Source: an uncultured Clostridia bacterium (lineage in GTDB: Bacteria > Bacillota > Clostridia > UBA1381). From it: 6,624 nucleotides of DNA. Below the pieces are notes generated by a model. The model ran no database searches and was not told the DNA's origin. It saw only the letters and a program-made list of their open reading frames with translations. The stretch is taken from positions 1-6,624 of the forward strand of contig CALXUL010000165.1 in assembly GCA_944391635.1 (NCBI GenBank), written 5' to 3'. Shown here one piece after another: positions 1 through 4,842 of this stretch. Positions within the stretch are counted from its first letter, which is position 1. Each line of letters starts with the position of its first letter. Position numbers and translations under genes: made by a program.

Positions 1-246
1 GAATAATTTAACTTTCTTTTTCGGTGTCTGACAGTGTGTGTCGATTATTTATCAGCACACTAATGGCTCTATCCTTTTATTTTTCACAAAAAATCTGTTA
101 ATCGGCATCTTAGAATACAAAACACCGGTGCAAAACAACTTTTTATCAGAACGAAAAAATTTCTTCTATTAACCTTACTGCCAGCCTCGTGGCTCGAAAA
201 GCATATAATCACGTTTCTTCAAAATTCCGCCGCTATTTTTTACAAA
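1..246. other. AT-rich intergenic stretch without a recognisable gene
   Basis: All frames are interrupted by frequent stops; the longest starts give peptides of under 20 residues without ribosome sites. It contains a hairpin at 36-60 (GTGTG/CACAC, one mismatch and one wobble, inner GAT/ATC), an 8-bp palindrome CACCGGTG at 123-130, and the near-palindrome TGTC-T-GACA at 25-33. None has a U-tract or other sign of function that I can defend. Confidence 0.5.
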
Positions 247-320
247 CTAAAAAGCACCGGAGCTCCGATGCTTTTGGCTTGATATGTATAGGATCTGAGG
301 GTGGAAGTAATTCCCTACAC
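247..320 (-). ncRNA. Candidate small noncoding RNA of about 74 nt
   Basis: The RNA is defined by a strong promoter just upstream and an intrinsic terminator as its 3' end. It contains no ATG and no usable reading frame. Its first seven bases, GUGUAGG (320-314), can pair with CCUAUAC (292-286) to form a 7-bp stem with one G-U pair. The stem encloses a loop holding CUUCCACCCUC. Competing short pairings (GGAA/UUCC and AGGG/CCCU) exist in the same loop. A short linker leads to the terminator hairpin. It does not match a tRNA, SRP RNA, 6S RNA, tmRNA or any riboswitch class I can recall. It could also be a 3'-UTR-derived RNA of the GNAT operon, or an attenuator for a gene beyond the window edge, although nothing coding follows for at least 240 nt. 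Confidence 0.55.
249..275 (-). terminator. Intrinsic terminator of the small RNA and probably of the SleB-like/GNAT operon
   Basis: On the minus strand AAAAGCAUCGGAG (275-263) pairs with CUCCGGUGCUUUU (262-250) over 13 bp with one U-G wobble. The central AGCU probably forms the loop, and a run of U residues ends the structure. On the plus strand the wobble becomes a mismatch, which supports minus-strand use. Confidence 0.85.
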
Positions 321-325
321 AAGAT

Positions 326-354
326 ATTATAGCACAGTACCAACTATATTGCAA
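326..354 (-). promoter_or_regulatory. Strong sigma-A promoter driving a short RNA
   Basis: On the minus strand TTGCAA (354-349) is separated by exactly 17 nt from a perfect TATAAT (331-326) preceded by TGC, an extended -10. Transcription should start near 318-320. No protein gene lies downstream before the terminator at 249-275. Confidence 0.75.
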
Positions 355-357
355 GCC

Positions 358-396
358 TTTTTTTATAAATATTGTATTATTTTTTTAATTTTTTTT
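358..396 (-). promoter_or_regulatory. Phased A-tracts (UP-element-like) upstream of the small-RNA promoter
   Basis: On the minus strand there are three adenine runs of 8, 7 and 7 bases at 396-389, 386-380 and 364-358. Their centres are about 9.5 and 22 bp apart, close to one and two helical turns. The nearest run ends 4 bp before the -35 box. Such tracts bend DNA and bind the RNA polymerase alpha subunit, which raises promoter strength. Confidence 0.55.
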
Positions 397-452
397 CTAA
401 TCATACAATATATACCTTTTTCGCCAATAATTCCCCAAAATTGTACCCTATA

Positions 453-902
453 CTATATCTTGTGCTTTTGGCAAATCATCTGACTGTAGCCCAAATCCTC
501 AAAACCCAAGCGCTGATAAAGCCGTTTGGCGCCGGAATTTGACGGCTCAATTTCGAGCCTAAACGCCGCGGCGTCTTTGAAAATACCCATTATCTCCTCA
601 ATTGCGGCTCTGCCAAGCCCTCCGCCGCGGCAAGCGCTTCTTACATACAGCTCATCTATCCAGATAACCCTGCCGCCGGCTTCCTGGGAATAGTATTCTG
701 CAAGCAGAATATACCCTGCCGTATCACTGCCTTTCTTGATAAAATACCCGAATATGCGAGGGTTGGCGCTGTTCATTTCTTCAAATGCCAAACCAAAATG
801 CGATTCATCTATTTTATGCAAAACCGCCTCGGACGAATAAAATTCCTTTGCCAGCTCGATATACTCTTCTTTATCACTTTTAGTTATCCTGGATATACTC
901 AT
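453..902 (-). CDS. GNAT family N-acetyltransferase
   Basis: This 149-residue single-domain protein has the GCN5-related acetyltransferase fold, which transfers an acetyl group from acetyl-CoA to an amine. The beta4-alpha3 region reads VIWIDELYVRSACRGGGLGRAAIEEIM. R92-GG-G95-L-G97 is the acetyl-CoA pyrophosphate loop. Motif B follows with LEIEPSNSGAKRLYQRLGFEDLGY (116-139), including Asn122 and Tyr129, the usual position of the general acid. The substrate cannot be predicted. The ATG lies 17 nt after the stop of the SleB-like gene and has a ribosome site AGAGG about 6 nt upstream, so the two are co-transcribed. No terminator lies immediately after its stop; the first good one is at 249-275, beyond the small-RNA promoter, so its mRNA may run through the small-RNA sequence. 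Confidence 0.93.
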   Translation of the reverse strand: MSISRITKSDKEEYIELAKEFYSSEAVLHKIDESHFGLAFEEMNSANPRIFGYFIKKGSDTAGYILLAEYYSQEAGGRVIWIDELYVRSACRGGGLGRAAIEEIMGIFKDAAAFRLEIEPSNSGAKRLYQRLGFEDLGYSQMICQKHKI

Positions 903-919
903 TTTTTACCTCTTATTCA

Positions 920-1720
920 TTAGTAATAGAAACAATGATTGCCTATTTGCTTATAAAACGTCTTATTCTTTGCCGCCCAGGAGCTCTGCGCGCCCGACAC
1001 CGCACAAAAATACGTACATTCGCCAATATTATTATTCCCGGAAAGCGCGTCCTTTGCCGCCTTTATGCTTTCCGCGTTCGGCTCAGTATATATATACCCG
1101 TTAGCTACCGGCGTAAACTGGTATATATCATTATATTTATCAAATATCACTTCTTCAATCGTATTAGGAAAATCCGGGCTTTTAACACGATTTAATACCA
1201 CATTTGCAACCGCAAGCTTGCCCTCATAGCTCTCGCCGCCCGCCTCAGCATTTACTATCTTTGACAGCCACATAAACTCACTGTCCTCGCTCTGGTCAAA
1301 ACTGATAAGTACGGTTTTTGTACCGCTCTCCCAGCCAACCTTCGCGCCGAGCGTTTCAGCAATAAACCGCACCGGCAAAAACGCCCTGTCGCCGCGAATA
1401 ACCGGCGCCGCTCCCGTATACAGCACTTCCCCGTCTATATACGCAAGCTCATCGCCAATCATAAGCTTAAGTTCTGAACCGTTATGGCTAAGCACAACGC
1501 TCTGTTCCTCTTCATTCCAGACCACCTCGTCCGCGTTTAGCATATCACCCACACTACGTACGGCAAGATATGTAACACCATCCTCTATAAACGGCGGTAT
1601 TTCTGCTGCAAGCGGCGAGCCGTCCACTGTAATCCTTACCGACTGCGCGCCTGCGGATATTGCCATTGCAAGCATTATTGTGCTTGATGCGGCAAACAGC
1701 CGGGTTAGTATCTTTTTCAT
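920..1720 (-). CDS. Secreted copper-amine-oxidase-N / SleB-like cell wall hydrolase
   Basis: The 266-residue product begins with a Sec signal peptide (Lys-Lys start, hydrophobic core to about 22, likely cut after AGA at 25). Next comes a copper-amine-oxidase N-terminal-like domain (about 27-141), with two half-repeats marked by YLAVRSVGDML and FLPVRFIAETLGAKV. This domain is usually an envelope stalk or binding module without amine-oxidase activity. Residues 150-266 form a SleB/CwlJ-type hydrolase_2 domain: LSKIVNAEAGGESYEGKLAVANVVLNRVKS, QFTPV, and TYFC..SGAQ. Glu159 in NAEA matches the catalytic glutamate of spore-cortex lytic enzymes, so peptidoglycan cleavage is expected. Whether it acts on spore cortex or the vegetative wall cannot be told. 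The start is supported by a ribosome site 9 nt upstream, and it has its own promoter. The GNAT gene follows after 17 nt. Confidence 0.92.
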   Translation of the reverse strand: MKKILTRLFAASSTIMLAMAISAGAQSVRITVDGSPLAAEIPPFIEDGVTYLAVRSVGDMLNADEVVWNEEEQSVVLSHNGSELKLMIGDELAYIDGEVLYTGAAPVIRGDRAFLPVRFIAETLGAKVGWESGTKTVLISFDQSEDSEFMWLSKIVNAEAGGESYEGKLAVANVVLNRVKSPDFPNTIEEVIFDKYNDIYQFTPVANGYIYTEPNAESIKAAKDALSGNNNIGECTYFCAVSGAQSSWAAKNKTFYKQIGNHCFYY

Positions 1721-1783
1721 TTTATTTCTTCCTTTCCTGTTAACTATCTACAATAATAGCAGCGTTTTTAACCCTGCCCCGTT

Positions 1784-1812
1784 ATAATACCATACTTCTT
1801 TATTTTTGGCAA
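1784..1812 (-). promoter_or_regulatory. Sigma-A promoter of the SleB-like/GNAT operon
   Basis: On the minus strand TTGCCA (1812-1807, 5 of 6 consensus bases) is separated by exactly 17 nt from TATTAT (1789-1784, 5 of 6). The -10 box is preceded by TGG, an extended -10. Transcription should begin near 1777, giving a leader of about 57 nt with the ribosome site GGAAAGGAAG before the ATG at 1720. Confidence 0.75.
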
Positions 1813-1838
1813 GCGGAAATTTATACAAAGATTTCCGC
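1813..1838. repeat. Perfect 8-bp inverted repeat next to the -35 box (candidate operator)
   Basis: GCGGAAAT (1813-1820) and ATTTCCGC (1831-1838) are exact reverse complements separated by 10 bp. The repeat ends directly at the -35 hexamer of the SleB-like promoter (1812-1807). No U-tract follows on either strand, so it is not a terminator. Its position suits a dimeric regulator binding just upstream of RNA polymerase. An 8-bp palindrome, GCATATGC, adjoins it at 1839-1846. Confidence 0.5.
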
Positions 1839-1858
1839 GCATATGCAGATATTCCAAT

Positions 1859-1888
1859 ATAAAAATCCGGAGGAAAATACTCCGGATT
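1859..1888 (-). terminator. Intrinsic terminator of the htrA-like/ybaK/DUF1015 operon
   Basis: On the minus strand AAUCCGGAG (1888-1880) pairs perfectly with CUCCGGAUU (1872-1864) across a 7-nt loop and runs into a U-tract ending near 1859. It begins about 26 nt after the DUF1015 stop codon, and it separates this operon from the SleB-GNAT unit. Confidence 0.9.
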
Positions 1889-1913
1889 CTATTTATCACT
1901 TTAAAACTCAGTA

Positions 1914-3101
1914 TTATCTAATACGTTTTGCTTCAATATAATATCTCTTTTCGTTCGCCTCGCCCATTGAGAATGTTTTCCTTGGCAGTGCACCGCCTGC
2001 GATAACCGCACTAAAAAGCTCGGATTTATCCGGCTTCGGCAGTAAAAACCCTATATTCCCCGGTTTTGCTGCAAGCTCTCTTACCACATCTTCACCATGA
2101 ATATAATCCACTCTCACACCTGTATCGTCCAAAAATTGCTGCAATACTCCTACCGCAAGCTTTGAGGTTCTGTTAGACAGACCTATTACAGACTCTTCTC
2201 CTGCTGATATACAGCCAATCTCAAAATCATCACCGCCGCATTTTTCCTGCAGCAGCTTTTTAATACGGTTGGGATCACAATCAAACGCCACTCGGTGGAT
2301 AGGCTCAAATACCAGCGCCGGCGAATGTATATTTACCAATTCAACCAAACAAAACCGCGCAGGATCTGTCTTTATCTTTTCGGGCGAAAGCTGTTTTTTA
2401 CGTTCCTCCCAGCATACTTTTGCCGTTGCAAGCGAATGATTGCCGTCACCAACAGCAAAAAGAAGCCCATCTTCTGCCGTCTCGGCAAGTGCCGAAATCG
2501 AATCAAGCGCAGCTTTTGCCGCACTCTCTGAAAGCACCCAGCCCTTTATATGTCCGCCGCCCTGCATAAGTTCAAAATCATAAACCGGAGTCTTTTCAGC
2601 ATTACCAAGAGGCTCTATCACCGTTTTTTTCATATCATCCATCAAGAGCATAATATGCGGCAGCTCCAATGGCGCAAAACGGCGTATTTCCACACGCGGA
2701 GGAATCCGCTCCATTACTGTACCCTCTGTTGCTCTTATGCGGCTTTTTGCGCCGGCAGAATAATCATAGTCCTCCAAATCTACCGCGCCTATAAGACCCT
2801 GGCGGACTTTTCCGTCTATGATACGTTCTATATAAATCAGGCTATTTTTATATTCCCTAAAAATCCCCTTATCAAGATATTCCGTCATTGCCGCGTTTAT
2901 TTTATCAATCCTCTGGCTGCCCTCTCCGAGATACGCCTCAGGGTATATAAGATTTAACGCAGACGGCGCGCCTGCAGTCAATTTTTCGGTTTGCTCCCAG
3001 TATTCCGGCTGCGACGTAAACTGGTCACACGCAATAACGCTCCATTTTGACATATCTTTTACTTCCGGCAATAATATATCCGCACGGTTAAATGTTGACA
3101 A
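1914..3101 (-). CDS. DUF1015 family protein of unknown function
   Basis: The 395-residue soluble protein has no signal peptide or membrane segment. It matches the DUF1015 family from end to end: NRADILLPE and WSVIACDQFTSQPEYW near the N-terminus, YIERI..GKVRQGLIGAVDLEDYDY at about 90-114, RATEGTVMERIPPR at 123-136, FAVGDGNHSLATAK at 215-228, PIHRV at 267-271, YIHGED at 333-338 and the closing LPRKTFSMGE block. The DGNHS motif (219-223) with neighbouring charged residues looks like an active or ligand-binding site, but no activity is established to my knowledge. Translation starts at a UUG with a strong ribosome site. It is the last gene of the operon, 28 nt after ybaK, and is followed by an intrinsic terminator. 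In other Firmicutes I recall DUF1015 genes near serine-biosynthesis genes; none is present here. Family membership is near certain; role unknown. Confidence 0.93.
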   Translation of the reverse strand: MSTFNRADILLPEVKDMSKWSVIACDQFTSQPEYWEQTEKLTAGAPSALNLIYPEAYLGEGSQRIDKINAAMTEYLDKGIFREYKNSLIYIERIIDGKVRQGLIGAVDLEDYDYSAGAKSRIRATEGTVMERIPPRVEIRRFAPLELPHIMLLMDDMKKTVIEPLGNAEKTPVYDFELMQGGGHIKGWVLSESAAKAALDSISALAETAEDGLLFAVGDGNHSLATAKVCWEERKKQLSPEKIKTDPARFCLVELVNIHSPALVFEPIHRVAFDCDPNRIKKLLQEKCGGDDFEIGCISAGEESVIGLSNRTSKLAVGVLQQFLDDTGVRVDYIHGEDVVRELAAKPGNIGFLLPKPDKSELFSAVIAGGALPRKTFSMGEANEKRYYIEAKRIR

Positions 3102-3109
3102 TTTAAAAA

Positions 3110-3117
3110 TCCCCCTT
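3110..3117 (-). promoter_or_regulatory. Shine-Dalgarno site supporting a UUG start
   Basis: AAGGGGGA on the minus strand lies 8-9 nt before a TTG at 3101-3099. No ATG or GTG in the frame lies between it and the conserved start of the DUF1015 family. The strong site at ideal spacing makes UUG the real initiation codon. Confidence 0.75.
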
Positions 3118-3129
3118 TTTATCTGTCTA

Positions 3130-3621
3130 TCAGGTTCTTGTAATCTTTGCGGCTTCGGCGCCGCATACCCGGATTAAATCATCCGGCGCAAGCAAAAGCG
3201 ATATACCGCACTGTCCGCCCGATACCGCTATCCTGTCAAAGCTAACCGCGCTTTCATCTATAAACGTTCGGTATTTCTTCTTCATTCCGACCGGCGACAC
3301 TCCGCCGCGGATATATCCGGTCAATGCGAATAATTCCTTTACATGTATCATTTCAAGCTTTTTCTCGCCCGCTGCCGCCGCAAGACATTTTAAATCCAAT
3401 TCACAGTTTACCGGGATACACGCAACTATTATATCAGACTTTGAGCGTACTACCAATGTTTTAAACGAGCGTTCCTCCTCAATCCCGCACAAAGCTGCAA
3501 TCCTCTGTCCGAAATTATCGCCTATTTCGCCGCCTGCATCATATTCCACTGCCTCATATTCTACCTTAGCTTTATCAAGCATACGCATAGCGTTTGTGAC
3601 TGTCTGTTTTTTCTTTGACAT
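3130..3621 (-). CDS. ybaK: YbaK/EbsC-type Cys-tRNA(Pro) deacylase
   Basis: This 163-residue protein belongs to the YbaK/ProX-like trans-editing family. Its members work in the cytoplasm and hydrolyse Cys-tRNA(Pro) formed when prolyl-tRNA synthetase mischarges cysteine. The sequence shows the family pattern throughout: TNAMRMLDKAKVEYEAVEY near the N-terminus, FKTLVV with Lys54 matching the essential lysine of the family, CELDLKCLA at 73-81, and LTGYIRGGVSPVGMKKK at 100-116 with the Gly-Gly-x-x-Pro loop. It ends with SGGQCGISLLLAPDDL. Length is normal. The ATG sits 4 nt after the htrA-like stop, and its ribosome site GGAG (3632-3629) overlaps the last codon of that gene, so translation is probably coupled. 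Specificity for Cys rather than another mischarged amino acid is taken from the family and cannot be proved from sequence. Confidence 0.93.
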   Translation of the reverse strand: MSKKKQTVTNAMRMLDKAKVEYEAVEYDAGGEIGDNFGQRIAALCGIEEERSFKTLVVRSKSDIIVACIPVNCELDLKCLAAAAGEKKLEMIHVKELFALTGYIRGGVSPVGMKKKYRTFIDESAVSFDRIAVSGGQCGISLLLAPDDLIRVCGAEAAKITRT

Positions 3622-3625
3622 TACC

Positions 3626-4747
3626 TTACTCCAATGTTATTTCAATATCCATTGTTTCGCCCTCGCGGTAGATGCCGAATACCATCTTATCACCAGCCGA
3701 GTGCGTATCACGGATTTTATTTATTTCGCTTACCGATTTTACAGCGGTTCCGTCTACTTTCATAATCAAATCTCCGACTTTTAAGCCGCCTTTTTCCGCA
3801 GGCGAGCCTTCATTTACCGCCTCAACCACAACTCCGTAATCCGCATCCTGACCGCGTATGCCAATTACAAGCCCTGACGGCGCAACTCCTACATTGATTA
3901 TCGACTCAAGCACCTGCACAATATCATTTGACGGAATGGCAAGAGATATTGACCCGGTATTGGTAGAAATCATCGTTGTTACCATTCCTATAACCCTGCC
4001 GCTGCTGTCCAAAAGCGCACTGCCGGCATTATCATTCGATTCGGGCACAGCATCGGTTTGAAGAAGATTTACTGTCTGACCGTTTTGAAGTGTTACCGAA
4101 TTATTTACTCCGCATATTGCTCCCAAAGACAGTGTTGTTCCAAGCTGTTCATTTAAAATCCTGCCGATTGACGCAACCCTTGTCCCGGACAGTACCGTAC
4201 TTGAATCCCCGAACTCTACCGGTGTCAAATCTGTTTTATCTATCTTTAAAACAGTACAGTCGGTTCTCGCATCACTGCCTATTACCTCAGCGGGATATTC
4301 ATTTCCGTCAGAAAAATATACCATTACATTATTGCCTGTCGCAAAAGAATTATCGCTTAAAATATATCCATCGGCACTTACAACCATACCGGTTGCACTA
4401 TAAGTGCTCTGACCGAAAAATCCGCCGCCCGGGCTGGTTGCCTCCACCGTAACAATCGAATTATCAAGCCTCTCGCCCATACCTTCAAACCCGGTCGCCT
4501 CCGGCGTCTGTTCCTGCTGCCCATCCACACTGCCATCCTTCGGCGCCTTTTGTCCGGAATATGAAATTACGGTTGTCGGACGCATATTAGGCAAGACCAC
4601 CTTAGTATATACCCCCAGACTAACCACACATACCACTACAGCAGAAATCGCCCCAACAAGCCAAGCAGGAGGGCTTTTTTTCTTTACCGTCAGCTTATAA
4701 CTATATTCACCGAGTTCATTCTGCTGCCAAGAATATTCCTTTGACAT
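3626..4747 (-). CDS. Membrane-anchored HtrA/DegP-like PDZ protein, predicted catalytically inactive
   Basis: The 373-residue product has a short cytoplasmic tail, one membrane helix (about 28-53), a low-complexity linker (about 57-88), a trypsin-like S1C domain (about 89-288) and one PDZ domain (about 292-373). This is the architecture of Gram-positive HtrA quality-control proteases that face the cell surface. Fold motifs are clear: GYILSDN, DARTDCTVLKID, QTDA and SLAIPSND. The catalytic triad is broken. The family's GYILTNNH has Ser134 in place of His; Asp163 remains; the family's GNSGGPL reads DNAGSAL, with Ala241 in place of the nucleophile Ser and the oxyanion-hole Gly-Asn lost. The codons are TCT at 4346-4348 and GCC at 4025-4027 (minus strand). 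The PDZ carboxylate loop GLVIGI is kept. It is first in an operon with ybaK, whose start lies 4 nt after its stop. Fold assignment is firm; loss of activity is inferred. An upstream ATG at 4756 would add three residues. Confidence 0.92.
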   Translation of the reverse strand: MSKEYSWQQNELGEYSYKLTVKKKSPPAWLVGAISAVVVCVVSLGVYTKVVLPNMRPTTVISYSGQKAPKDGSVDGQQEQTPEATGFEGMGERLDNSIVTVEATSPGGGFFGQSTYSATGMVVSADGYILSDNSFATGNNVMVYFSDGNEYPAEVIGSDARTDCTVLKIDKTDLTPVEFGDSSTVLSGTRVASIGRILNEQLGTTLSLGAICGVNNSVTLQNGQTVNLLQTDAVPESNDNAGSALLDSSGRVIGMVTTMISTNTGSISLAIPSNDIVQVLESIINVGVAPSGLVIGIRGQDADYGVVVEAVNEGSPAEKGGLKVGDLIMKVDGTAVKSVSEINKIRDTHSAGDKMVFGIYREGETMDIEITLE

Positions 4748-4756
4748 ATATTTCAT

Positions 4757-4763
4757 CCCTTCC
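4757..4763 (-). promoter_or_regulatory. Shine-Dalgarno site deciding the htrA-like start
   Basis: GGAAGGG directly abuts an ATG at 4756, leaving no spacer for ribosome binding. It lies 9 nt before a second in-frame ATG at 4747, a normal distance. The second ATG is therefore the preferred start and gives a protein beginning MSKEYSW. Confidence 0.65.
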
Positions 4764-4795
4764 GTACGCTATTGTTCATAGTGTATCATTTAAGC

Positions 4796-4807
4796 ATATT
4801 ATAGCAC
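4796..4807 (-). promoter_or_regulatory. Extended -10 promoter for the htrA-like/ybaK/DUF1015 operon
   Basis: On the minus strand the 86-nt gap between the GH13 stop and the htrA-like gene carries TGC-TATAAT, a perfect -10 box (4803-4798) with an extended -10 TG. The start of transcription would fall near 4791, giving a leader of roughly 45 nt. No good -35 hexamer is seen at 17 nt (the bases there read ATACAA), which an extended -10 can tolerate. No intrinsic terminator separates this promoter from the GH13 gene, so some readthrough from upstream is also likely. Confidence 0.65.
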
Positions 4808-4842
4808 TAATTCGACATAATTGTATGAATAAAATGTAAATT

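Noticed and set aside
183..194. AGCC-TCGT-GGCT hairpin in the left intergenic region
   Set aside because: Only four pairs, with an equally good alternative pairing (GCCA/TGGC) and no U-tract; likely chance.
285..320. The small RNA's 5' domain as a preQ1-I riboswitch, suggested by ACCCUC
   Set aside because: The stem does not pair in the preQ1 order, the conserved A-rich tail is missing, and no queuosine gene or any other coding sequence follows.
371..409. ATTGTAT/ATACAAT inverted repeat as a terminator for the GNAT gene
   Set aside because: The stem is seven pairs, six of them A-T, with a 25-nt loop, far too weak. The T/A runs are better explained as phased A-tracts for the adjacent promoter.
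301..483. A 60-residue plus-strand reading frame
   Set aside because: It starts at GTG without a ribosome site and runs through the A-tract and promoter region of the opposite strand. The product is a composition-driven string of Ile, Phe and Tyr that overlaps the end of the GNAT gene.
2295..2957. Plus-strand reading frames opposite the DUF1015 gene (also 935-1195, 3596-3784, 3858-4061, 4090-4452, 5191-5388)
   Set aside because: Each lies wholly or mostly opposite a well-recognised gene and shows no domain or ribosome site. Their amino-acid make-up is that of antisense translation.
4754..4756. ATG at 4756 as the start of the htrA-like gene
   Set aside because: The ribosome site touches it with no spacer, while the ATG at 4747 has normal spacing. 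It cannot be fully excluded.
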